Origin: an uncultured Bacteroidota bacterium | GTDB taxonomy: Bacteria > Bacteroidota > Bacteroidia > Flavobacteriales > Flavobacteriaceae | Length of the DNA: 64,000 bases | Direction: 5' to 3' | Assembly (NCBI GenBank): GCA_902557655.1 | Contig: CACEAZ010000005.1 | Coordinates: forward strand, 17,859-81,858 | Program-made: the position numbers and the translations under genes | The notes under the pieces: generated by a model | Told to the model about the DNA's origin: nothing | The model's database searches: none | Seen by the model: the letters and a program-made list of their open reading frames with translations, nothing else | Shown here: positions 1 through 8,731 of the stretch, piece after piece | Layout: the number at the start of each line of letters is the position of its first letter | Position numbering within the stretch: position 1 is the first letter of the stretch

Positions 1-30
1 CCTTATCTTCGTCAAGTTAAATAATTTATC

Positions 31-1563
31 ATGAATATTGAAAACTCACTAAAAAAATTAGGCTTATCCAGCCACAATATTGGAACTTCAACAGGCAGTA
101 ATTATTTCAGCAACGGAGATTCAATTAGTAGCTACTCGCCAGTAGATGGAAAAGAAATTGGAACGGTTTCAACAACAACACATGAAGACTATAATAAGGT
201 TGTAGAAAGCGCCCAATCTGCTTTTAAGTATTGGAGAACTATTCCTGCTCCACAAAGAGGTGAAATTGTAAGACAATTTGGAAATAAGCTTAGAGAATTA
301 AAAGATCCACTTGGAGTTTTAGTTTCCTATGAAATGGGTAAAAGCTTTCAAGAAGGATTAGGTGAGGTTCAAGAAATGATTGATATATGTGATTTTGCTG
401 TTGGTCTTTCTAGACAATTACATGGATTAACCATGCATAGTGAAAGACCTGGCCATAGAATGTATGAGCAATATCATCCACTAGGGATTGTTGGTATCAT
501 TTCAGCATTTAATTTCCCTGTAGCTGTATGGTCTTGGAATACGGCACTTGCTTGGATATGTGGTGATGTATGTGTTTGGAAGCCCAGTGAAAAAACACCA
601 CTTTGCTCAGTTGCATGTCAAAAGATTATTGCAGATATATTAAAAGAAAATAATTTACCTGAAGGAATTTCATGTTTAATAAATGGTGATTATAAAGTTG
701 GAGAATACATGACCAAGGACAAAAGAATCCCACTTATTTCTGCAACTGGTTCAACGAGAATGGGTAAAATTGTTGCAAGTGAAGTAGGCGCTAGATTAGG
801 AAAATCATTATTAGAGCTTGGAGGAAACAATGCGATTATTGTCACACCGGACGCAGATGTTAAGATGACAGTGATGGGTGCAGTTTTTGGTGCGGTTGGT
901 ACTGCAGGTCAAAGATGCACCTCAACAAGAAGATTAATTATACATGAAGATATTTACAATGAAGTGCGTGATGCGGTTGTAAATGCATACAAACAAATTA
1001 AAATTGGAAATCCACTTGATCAATCAAATCATGTGGGACCTGTAATCGACAAATTAGCTGTTGATATGTATTCCAAGGCTTTGGATAAGGTAGTTGAGGA
1101 AGGTGGAAATATCATTGTTGAAGGTGGTGTTTTAGAAGGTGAAGGATATGAAAGTGGCTGTTATGTGAAACCTGCTATTGCTGAGGCAAAACCAGATTTT
1201 CACATTGTTCAAGAAGAAACTTTTGCACCAATTTTATACTTACTTAAGTATTCTGGACCGGTAACCAATGCAATTGAAATTCAAAATAATGTTACACAAG
1301 GATTGTCTTCAGCAATTATGACAAACAACCTTAAGGAAGCTGAGAAATTTCTTTCAGCTGCTGGTTCAGATTGTGGAATAGCTAATGTAAATATTGGTAC
1401 TTCAGGCGCTGAAATCGGCGGTGCATTTGGTGGTGAAAAAGATACTGGTGGTGGTAGAGAATCAGGTTCAGATGCTTGGAAAATCTACATGCGAAGACAA
1501 ACAAATACAATCAATTATACAGACGATCTTCCTCTAGCTCAGGGAATTAAATTTGATCTTTAA
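31..1563 (+). CDS. aldehyde dehydrogenase, ALDH7 / aminoadipate-semialdehyde dehydrogenase-like
   Basis: 510 aa ORF; ALDH motifs LLELGGNNAIIV and GTAGQRCTSTRR; C-terminal GAFGGEKDTGGGRESGSDAWKIYMRR typical of the ALDH7 family. Confidence 0.93.
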   Translation: MNIENSLKKLGLSSHNIGTSTGSNYFSNGDSISSYSPVDGKEIGTVSTTTHEDYNKVVESAQSAFKYWRTIPAPQRGEIVRQFGNKLRELKDPLGVLVSYEMGKSFQEGLGEVQEMIDICDFAVGLSRQLHGLTMHSERPGHRMYEQYHPLGIVGIISAFNFPVAVWSWNTALAWICGDVCVWKPSEKTPLCSVACQKIIADILKENNLPEGISCLINGDYKVGEYMTKDKRIPLISATGSTRMGKIVASEVGARLGKSLLELGGNNAIIVTPDADVKMTVMGAVFGAVGTAGQRCTSTRRLIIHEDIYNEVRDAVVNAYKQIKIGNPLDQSNHVGPVIDKLAVDMYSKALDKVVEEGGNIIVEGGVLEGEGYESGCYVKPAIAEAKPDFHIVQEETFAPILYLLKYSGPVTNAIEIQNNVTQGLSSAIMTNNLKEAEKFLSAAGSDCGIANVNIGTSGAEIGGAFGGEKDTGGGRESGSDAWKIYMRRQTNTINYTDDLPLAQGIKFDL

Positions 1564-1778
1564 TCGCTAGGAAGTTTAAACAAATCTTCCACTTTACAAC
1601 CAAGTGTTTTAGCAATCTTTAATGCCAATACAGTTGATGGAACATAAATGCCATTTTCAATCGCATTTATGCTTTTCCTTGAGACATTCGCACTCTCTGA
1701 AAGATCTTGCTGAGTTAACCCCGCAGATTTTCGAATTTCTTGAAGATTATTTAAAAGATTTTTGTGATTTCTACCCAA
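1560..1778 (-). CDS. short XRE-family HTH transcriptional regulator
   Basis: 72 aa; LNNLQEIRKSAGLTQQDLSESANVSRKSINAIENGIYVPSTVLALKIAKTLGCKVEDLFKL is a classic HTH_3 domain. Confidence 0.93.
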   Translation of the reverse strand: MGRNHKNLLNNLQEIRKSAGLTQQDLSESANVSRKSINAIENGIYVPSTVLALKIAKTLGCKVEDLFKLPSD

Positions 1779-1780
1779 AA

Positions 1781-2170
1781 CTATTTCTTTTCAAATTCAT
1801 CAACGGCATTAGTTAGTTCTTCACTAGTGTTTGGATAAAGGTATCCTGCAATCAAAGTTCCTACACCTATTGCTCCTACCAAAGCTCCAACACCTTTTAA
1901 TATACTTCCAAGTGCTATATAACCTAAGAAATAGAGACCAACACCAACAAATATTGTTATAACTCCATTTCTGCGATAATCTATTGGCTCATCTTTCCTT
2001 TCATCAACAATATGCAAAAGCTCCTCTAATTTATCTGGATCATCTATGTGTTTAGCAATCTCTAGGACAGTTTGTCTCTTATGTTTTGCGTCATGATATA
2101 GCCAAAGAAATACAGCTATTGGGACAATTATCCCTGTTAGTATTCCTAATATTGGTATTATATTTTCCAT
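1781..2170 (-). CDS. DUF6249-like small membrane protein
   Basis: N-terminal TM, charged middle segment, two C-terminal TMs ending IAGYLYPNTSEELTNAVDEFEKK; paralog of the adjacent ORF. Confidence 0.75.
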   Translation of the reverse strand: MENIIPILGILTGIIVPIAVFLWLYHDAKHKRQTVLEIAKHIDDPDKLEELLHIVDERKDEPIDYRRNGVITIFVGVGLYFLGYIALGSILKGVGALVGAIGVGTLIAGYLYPNTSEELTNAVDEFEKK

Positions 2171-2179
2171 AATTAAAAT

Positions 2180-2653
2180 TTATTTTTTTTCGTAGCTTTC
2201 AACTGTGTCGGTTATTTCATCAGGTTGATTTGGATATACATACCCTGCAATCATTTGGCCAAAACCTATAAACATTACGAGTAATCCAACTCCAAATAAT
2301 ACATCTAGACTAAGACCATATTCACCCAAAGCGGCAAGACCGATACCTGTGAAAAGGGTAACTAAGCCAGTTCTTCTCAAATCTTTATTCGATTTTTGAC
2401 TCTCTTTAAAAGACTTTAAAAGATCTTTTATTTCATCAGGATCTTTTACATTTTTAGAAATTTCGATTAAAGCATCGTATTTGTATTTCTTTTGTTTTGA
2501 TTCATAAACGAAAACAATTAAAACGATAAATACAGGTAAAAGTATTCCTATAATAGGAATTAATAGTGCCATTTCCCCCACATCAAATAGGTCAATCTGA
2601 AGAGGCGATATTGAATTCATAAATTCTAAGGCTTGATATTGAATAGTAAACAT
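2180..2653 (-). CDS. DUF6249-like small membrane protein (paralog)
   Basis: Same architecture and C-terminus (IAGYVYPNQPDEITDTVESYEKK) as 1781..2170; 9-bp gap to next gene. Confidence 0.75.
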   Translation of the reverse strand: MFTIQYQALEFMNSISPLQIDLFDVGEMALLIPIIGILLPVFIVLIVFVYESKQKKYKYDALIEISKNVKDPDEIKDLLKSFKESQKSNKDLRRTGLVTLFTGIGLAALGEYGLSLDVLFGVGLLVMFIGFGQMIAGYVYPNQPDEITDTVESYEKK

Positions 2654-2663
2654 AATATTGTAA

Positions 2664-2729
2664 TTTTTTTTTAATGTAACGCAAACGTAACATTTTAATT
2701 TATGTTACGCAAAGGTTACATTAAAAAAA
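2664..2729 (-). promoter_or_regulatory. dyad-symmetric operator overlapping a Bacteroidota-type promoter of the DUF6249/XRE operon
   Basis: + strand aatgtaac-gcaaa-cgtaacat-tttaattt-atgttacg-caaag-gttacatt, flanked by T9 and A7; on the minus strand CTTTG-N20-TACGTTTG matches TTG/TAnnTTTG. Confidence 0.7.
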
Positions 2730-2733
2730 TTTG

Positions 2734-3354
2734 TTAAATTTTTTCTTTCATTAATTTATAGTAATCTGAAATGGATTTTTTTTCCTTATTTGGATAACTT
2801 GTCTGATTATAATTAACTTTGTAACCAACAGCTAAGTCAATAGCATTCATTACTAAGTCTGTTTCAAATGTTTCTTCTCGACTTTTTACTAGTTTCATAA
2901 AACCTCCATAGTTTAGAGACTGTTTAAGTTTTTTTGTAACAATAGATTTTGTTTTTTTATCATATTTTGACTTCCTAGTTTTATCTTTCATTTTAAAGCA
3001 AATCCTATCATTAAAATCAATAAAAAGGATAAAATTTGAACAAATTATTCTATCGTATTTATCTTTCTTGTGTGCTGTAACATGAGCCATATGTTTAATT
3101 TCACTCCAAGTTTTGGTTTTTTTATATATAGGTAAGAAAAAAAATGTTTTTGAAATGCCTCTTCCGTCCGCGGTATATTTTTTTAGACCTAATATTAAGC
3201 AGATTATTGATATCACAATAAATACATTTATATCGTAATCAAACCTTTCAAAAAAATTATATTTTTCACTTACTCCCATATAATATAACCCAGAAAAAAC
3301 CAGGAAAACAATTAATTCAATAGGCTCGTATAATTTTATATTTCTTTCTAACAT
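2734..3354 (-). CDS. hypothetical protein with two predicted N-terminal TM helices
   Basis: 206 aa ORF abutting the SDR stop codon; hydrophobic segments at about residues 10-28 and 42-58. Confidence 0.65.
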   Translation of the reverse strand: MLERNIKLYEPIELIVFLVFSGLYYMGVSEKYNFFERFDYDINVFIVISIICLILGLKKYTADGRGISKTFFFLPIYKKTKTWSEIKHMAHVTAHKKDKYDRIICSNFILFIDFNDRICFKMKDKTRKSKYDKKTKSIVTKKLKQSLNYGGFMKLVKSREETFETDLVMNAIDLAVGYKVNYNQTSYPNKEKKSISDYYKLMKEKI

Positions 3355-4104
3355 TTAATTTTTATTTATGATTGAACTGGTTGCTTGCGCTTGAGGCAGT
3401 ACCAAAATATCAGCAATATTAATGTGGTTTGGTCTATTTATCACAAATTCTATAATATCAGCAATATCTTTTGCCTCAAGAGCTTTGTAACCTTGATAAA
3501 CTTTTTCTGCAAGTTCATTATCCCCTTTAAAACGTACATTTGAAAAGTCTGTTTCTACAAGCCCAGGGTTGATTTCGGACACTTTAATTCCTGTTTTATT
3601 CAGATCAATCCTCATAGCCTTGGAAATAGCATTTACTGCATGTTTTGTAGCGCAGTAAATATTGCCCTTTTCATAAACCTCTCTTCCTGCAAGGGAACCA
3701 ATATTAATTATATGCCCACTTTGTTTTTCAATCATTTTTGGAATTACTACTCGAGATACATAAAGTAAACCTTTCACATTACTATCAATCATATTATCCC
3801 AATCATCGAGTGAACCCTCTTGAATTTTATCGAGTCCATGTGCATTGCCAGCATTGTTTATAAGAATGTCAATAGAGCTAAATTCCTTCGGAATATTCTC
3901 TAAAACTTTATTTACTTCCTTTTTTTCGGAAACATCAAATCGGAGAGTTAAGACATTTGTAATTTTAGAAATTTCATTTGAAATCTCATCTAATTTATGC
4001 TGTCTCCTTCCACATAAAATCAACTGATTTTTTTCATTTGCAAACTTTTTAGCAGTTGCTAATCCAATTCCGCTTGTTGCCCCTGTAATTAGTATAGTTT
4101 TCAA
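3355..4104 (-). CDS. SDR-family NAD(P)-dependent oxidoreductase (YdfG-like)
   Basis: TGATSGIG cofactor motif, NNAGNA, YCATKHA active site. Confidence 0.93.
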   Translation of the reverse strand: MKTILITGATSGIGLATAKKFANEKNQLILCGRRQHKLDEISNEISKITNVLTLRFDVSEKKEVNKVLENIPKEFSSIDILINNAGNAHGLDKIQEGSLDDWDNMIDSNVKGLLYVSRVVIPKMIEKQSGHIINIGSLAGREVYEKGNIYCATKHAVNAISKAMRIDLNKTGIKVSEINPGLVETDFSNVRFKGDNELAEKVYQGYKALEAKDIADIIEFVINRPNHINIADILVLPQAQATSSIINKN

Positions 4105-4238
4105 GTCTTTAATTTTAAGTTGTTTAAAATGTTAATATTTGGTTAAAAATGCTCTTTTTTAACCTAATGTTAACAGAGATATATGTTATGTTTTATCATT
4201 TTGCGTAACCAATTTTAAAGTTATAATAATTTTTAGTC

Positions 4239-5234
4239 ATGGAAAATAAAGTTGATATAAAGAAAATTAATGAAAAAATAGAGAAGGAAAGCGCCTTCAT
4301 AGATTTGTTGAGATCAGAGATGAATAAAGTCATCGTTGGTCAAAAAAATATGGTTGATAAACTTCTAATAGGTCTTCTAGGTAAAGGTCATATTTTACTT
4401 GAAGGGGTTCCCGGATTAGCAAAGACCCTTGCAATTAATACATTATCCAAAGCGATTAGTGGAAGTTTTAGTAGAATTCAATTTACCCCAGATCTTCTTC
4501 CTGCTGATGTAGTTGGAACTCAGCTTTACAATGTGAAACAATCAAAATTCTCTGTAAAGAAAGGACCTGTTTTTGCAAATTTTGTTCTTGCGGACGAAAT
4601 AAATAGAGCACCGGCTAAAGTTCAATCAGCATTATTAGAAGCAATGCAAGAAAAGCAGGTAACTATTGGAGAAGAAACATTTAAGTTAGAAGAACCGTTT
4701 CTTGTAATGGCAACTCAAAACCCGATTGATCAGGAAGGAACTTATCCTCTTCCGGAAGCTCAGGTTGATAGATTTATGTTAAAAACAGTGATAAATTATC
4801 CAGAGATGGATGATGAAAAGTTAATTATGAGAGCAAATCTGGAAAATACTTCTAGTAAAGTAAAGCCAGTTGTGACACTTAAAAAAATTATGACTGCGCA
4901 AAAAGTTGTAAGAGAAGTTTATATGGATGAAAAAATTGAATCATACATACTCGATATAATTTTTGCCACTAGATTTCCTGAAAAATATAATTTATCAGAA
5001 TTAAAACCATTAATATCTTTTGGTGCTTCTCCAAGAGGTAGTATCAATTTAGCTTTGGCTGCGAAATGTTACGCATTTATCAACAGAAGAGGATTTGTAA
5101 TTCCTGATGATGTAAGAGCAGTGGTATTTGATGTTTTACAACATAGAATAGGGATTTCTTATGAAGCAGAAGCAGAAAATATGTCTTCGGTTGATATTAT
5201 CACAAAAATTGTAAATGAAATAGCAGTTCCATAA
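4239..5234 (+). CDS. MoxR-type AAA ATPase
   Basis: LLEGVPGLAKT Walker A, FVLADEINRAPAKVQSALLEAMQE Walker B region, MATQNPIDQEGTYPLPEAQ. Confidence 0.95.
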   Translation: MENKVDIKKINEKIEKESAFIDLLRSEMNKVIVGQKNMVDKLLIGLLGKGHILLEGVPGLAKTLAINTLSKAISGSFSRIQFTPDLLPADVVGTQLYNVKQSKFSVKKGPVFANFVLADEINRAPAKVQSALLEAMQEKQVTIGEETFKLEEPFLVMATQNPIDQEGTYPLPEAQVDRFMLKTVINYPEMDDEKLIMRANLENTSSKVKPVVTLKKIMTAQKVVREVYMDEKIESYILDIIFATRFPEKYNLSELKPLISFGASPRGSINLALAAKCYAFINRRGFVIPDDVRAVVFDVLQHRIGISYEAEAENMSSVDIITKIVNEIAVP

Positions 5235-5244
5235 ACTTTTTACA

Positions 5245-6108
5245 ATGGAAACAAAAGACCTTCTAAAAAAAGTCAGAAAAATTGAAATCAAAACCAAAAG
5301 ATTGTCTGATCACATCTTTGGTGGTGAGTACCAATCTACATTCAAGGGTAGAGGTATGGCTTTTAGTGAGGTTAGACAATATCAATTTGGAGATGATGTT
5401 AGAGCTATTGACTGGAATGTAACAGCTAGATATAACGACACCTTTATAAAAGTATTCGAGGAGGAGAGAGAGTTAACAATGATGTTGATCATTGATATTT
5501 CTGGGTCTAATTTTTTTGGATCTAGCTCCGTTTTTAAAAACGAATATGTAACTGAGTTAGCGGCAACTTTAGCATTTTCAGCTACTAAAAACAATGACAA
5601 AGTTGGTTTAATACTATTCTCTGATATTGTTGAATTATATATTCCTCCAAAAAAAGGAAAATCTCATGTTTTGAGAATAATTAGAGAATTATTAGAATTT
5701 AAATCGAAGAGTAAAAAAACTAATATTAATGTTCCATTAAAGTTTGTATCAAATATTTTAAAAAACAGATCCATTGCATTTATAATTTCAGATTTTATTT
5801 CTATGGATTACTCTAATTCATTAAAAATATTTTCTTCTAGACATGATGTAACTGGGATTAGAATATATGATAAAAGCGAAGAAATTATACCAAACTTAGG
5901 AGTCATTGATATAAATGATAATGAGACGGGAAAACGTACGACAGTAAATACCAGCTCAAAAAATGTTAGAAAAAAGTATTCTGAATATTATAAATCTAAA
6001 AGAAGTGAATTTGTAGATTATTTTAAAAGGTCAGGTTCAGGTATTATTGAATGTAATACACAAGATGATTATCAAAAAAAATTATTAAAATATTTCAAGA
6101 GTCGATGA
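5245..6108 (+). CDS. DUF58 domain-containing protein
   Basis: F..VRQYQFGDDVRAIDWNVTAR motif; next to MoxR. Confidence 0.93.
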   Translation: METKDLLKKVRKIEIKTKRLSDHIFGGEYQSTFKGRGMAFSEVRQYQFGDDVRAIDWNVTARYNDTFIKVFEEERELTMMLIIDISGSNFFGSSSVFKNEYVTELAATLAFSATKNNDKVGLILFSDIVELYIPPKKGKSHVLRIIRELLEFKSKSKKTNINVPLKFVSNILKNRSIAFIISDFISMDYSNSLKIFSSRHDVTGIRIYDKSEEIIPNLGVIDINDNETGKRTTVNTSSKNVRKKYSEYYKSKRSEFVDYFKRSGSGIIECNTQDDYQKKLLKYFKSR

Positions 6109-7736
6109 AACTATTTCTAAATATTTTCATTTTCTGTATTGTTTTTTTACAAAGCATTACAATCAATTCACAAAGTGTAACTGCCTCTGTTGAATCAGAT
6201 TCAATATTAATTGGAAAAGAACTTAACTATACAATTGATGTCAATGCGGAAAAAGTGGAAAATATTATTTTTCCTGATTCAACTTCCTTTGTTCCTTTCG
6301 AATTAATTTCAGAAACAAAAGTTGATACATTAAAGCAAGATAACGGATTTCGATTCTCAAAGAAATATGGGATTACCTCTTTTGATGAAGGAGATTTTAT
6401 TATTCCCAAAATAAAGATTCAAATTGGAGATAAATTATTTTCAACTGACTCAAAAAAAATCACTGTTAATTTAGTTGAAGTTGATACTAGTAAGCAAGGT
6501 CTTTATGATATCAAACCAGCATTTGATAAGTTTTCTTCTATTGAAATTTTAAAACTCAGTTTAAAGAATAACTATCCTGTTATTTTATTCATGATTTTTT
6601 TAGTTCTTACACTGTTTTATTTCAGATCAAAAATTATTGAATTTTTCAACCCCTTGTTAAATATTAAACCTACACTAAGACCAATTGAATTAATTAAAAA
6701 GAGACTAAGCGATTTAGAAAAAATTAAAATTGATTCGGGTGCTGAGATAAAGTTTTTTTACTCTGAGTTAACATTTGCACTAAGGAGTTTCTTTGAAAAA
6801 GAAGTATATGATAAGGCTTTGGAAAGCACCACTTTCGAGTTGATTTTAAAACTAAATAATCTTAGTGAAATAAAATCTTTTGCTATTACTAAGGATTCTT
6901 TAAACAAAATTGAAGATATTTTTAAAAGAGCAGACTTGGTAAAATTTGCAAAATATTTACCAGAAAAAAGTGTGATTAAAAATGATTTAAAGACAATTAA
7001 TGAAGAGGTTAAACTTTTTTCAGCTATACTTCCCGACCCCACAGAGGAAGAAAAATTAAAAAACTTAAATTATCAAAAACAGGCCGAAAAGAAATTAAGA
7101 AATGAGAGATTAAAAATAGTTTCAATATCTACGGCATCCTTACTTATTATCTTATTTGTATTCTCCGGATTTCTAAACGGATTTCAATATACTATTGACA
7201 AAATAACATTTAATGAAAATTTAAAATTACTCAATAAGATTTGGATAAAATCTGAGTATGGTTCCCCTGGCATATTTACCGAAACTCCAGATGCTCTGTT
7301 AAGAATAAACAGTGAGAATGAATTTTTGTATGATGATTTTAGCCTTGACTCTCAATTTTATTTTTCTAATTCAAATCAATCTATTGAATTTTTTATTTCC
7401 AATTATTCTTCAGATTCAAAGATTAAACCGGAAAATTTTCAATCAATTTTAGATTCAATTTTAGATGATTTAGAAAGTAGAGGTCTTCAAAATATGCTTG
7501 TAATGTATAACGAATTTGAAACTAAAAATAAAGCAAAAGGCCTGCTTATTTCAGGAACTTCAGATTTCAAAATAAGTGATAAAAAGTTTAAGTCAGGAGA
7601 TTATAATGTGATTGGTTTTTTAACAGAAACTGGTTTTAAAACCATAATTCTTTTAACTCACGAAACAAGATACATGGATAAGATTAAAGAAAGAATTGTA
7701 AGCTCAATTGAAGTATTAAAAGAAAAGAAAAAATGA
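6105..7736 (+). CDS. BatD-like membrane protein of the Bat cluster
   Basis: Signal peptide, Ig-like BatD-type N-terminal region, two internal TM segments; between DUF58 and BatA. Confidence 0.7.
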   Translation: MKLFLNIFIFCIVFLQSITINSQSVTASVESDSILIGKELNYTIDVNAEKVENIIFPDSTSFVPFELISETKVDTLKQDNGFRFSKKYGITSFDEGDFIIPKIKIQIGDKLFSTDSKKITVNLVEVDTSKQGLYDIKPAFDKFSSIEILKLSLKNNYPVILFMIFLVLTLFYFRSKIIEFFNPLLNIKPTLRPIELIKKRLSDLEKIKIDSGAEIKFFYSELTFALRSFFEKEVYDKALESTTFELILKLNNLSEIKSFAITKDSLNKIEDIFKRADLVKFAKYLPEKSVIKNDLKTINEEVKLFSAILPDPTEEEKLKNLNYQKQAEKKLRNERLKIVSISTASLLIILFVFSGFLNGFQYTIDKITFNENLKLLNKIWIKSEYGSPGIFTETPDALLRINSENEFLYDDFSLDSQFYFSNSNQSIEFFISNYSSDSKIKPENFQSILDSILDDLESRGLQNMLVMYNEFETKNKAKGLLISGTSDFKISDKKFKSGDYNVIGFLTETGFKTIILLTHETRYMDKIKERIVSSIEVLKEKKK

Positions 7737-8731
7737 ATTTAGAGTTCTTAAATCCTGAGTACTTTATTTTCTTGGTAATTATACCAATAATAATCGTATG
7801 GAATTATTTTAACATTGATAAATTAACAAATTCTATCAAATTTTCTAATTCAGAAGCGTTTGGTGAATCTGGTAATTTCTATTCAAAACTAAAATCGATT
7901 TTAAAATATTTGAGATTGATTTCAATAATCCTGATCGTTACGGCCTTGGCGAGACCACAAGTCATCGATACCTCAACAAGAGTAAAAACAAACAGTGGAA
8001 TTGACATAATTATGGCAATAGATGTGTCTGCAAGTATGTTAGCCAAAGATTTAAAACCAAACAGATTAGATGCTTTAAAAAATGTTGCTGAGGAATTTAT
8101 AAAAAATAGAATTTCAGATAGGATAGGACTAGTTGAATATGCTGGGGAAAGTTATACAAAAACCCCGCTTACCACTGATAAGGGTGTAACTTTAAGATCA
8201 CTCAAAGACATTAAATATAATAATATTATTGAAGGAGGAACTGCTATTGGGATGGGTCTTGCTACGTCTGTAAATAGGATAAAAGATAGTAAGGCTAAAA
8301 GTAAGGTAATTATTCTTTTGACCGATGGAGTAAATAATGCAGGATTCATTGATCCTATGACTGCAGCTGAGTTAGCAACAGAATTTCAGATTAAAATATA
8401 TTCCATTGGATTAGGAACTAATGGTCTCGCATTATCACCTGTTGGAATTGATTCAAGAGGAAAATTTAATTATGCAAATGTTCAGGTAGAAATTGACGAA
8501 AAGTTACTTACTCAAATTTCTGAAATGACAGGCGGAAAATATTTTAGAGCGACCGATAATGACAGATTAAAAGAAATATATTCAGATATTGACGAGTTAG
8601 AAAAATCCGAAATCGAAGAGTTTAAATATTATTCTGTAGATGAAAAATATAGATATTTTCTCCTCCCTGCAATCATATTAATCGCATTTGAGATAATAAT
8701 GAAATTAACAATATTAAGAAGTTTTATATAA
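7733..8731 (+). CDS. batA: VWA domain protein BatA
   Basis: MIDAS-type DVSASM, TDG; N- and C-terminal TM; operon context. Confidence 0.92.
   Translation: MNLEFLNPEYFIFLVIIPIIIVWNYFNIDKLTNSIKFSNSEAFGESGNFYSKLKSILKYLRLISIILIVTALARPQVIDTSTRVKTNSGIDIIMAIDVSASMLAKDLKPNRLDALKNVAEEFIKNRISDRIGLVEYAGESYTKTPLTTDKGVTLRSLKDIKYNNIIEGGTAIGMGLATSVNRIKDSKAKSKVIILLTDGVNNAGFIDPMTAAELATEFQIKIYSIGLGTNGLALSPVGIDSRGKFNYANVQVEIDEKLLTQISEMTGGKYFRATDNDRLKEIYSDIDELEKSEIEEFKYYSVDEKYRYFLLPAIILIAFEIIMKLTILRSFI

Noticed and set aside
2664-2729. Rho-independent terminator for the 2734-3354 gene
   Set aside because: On either strand the hairpin is preceded by T's and followed by A's, opposite to terminator polarity, and the arms have a 5-nt mismatched centre.
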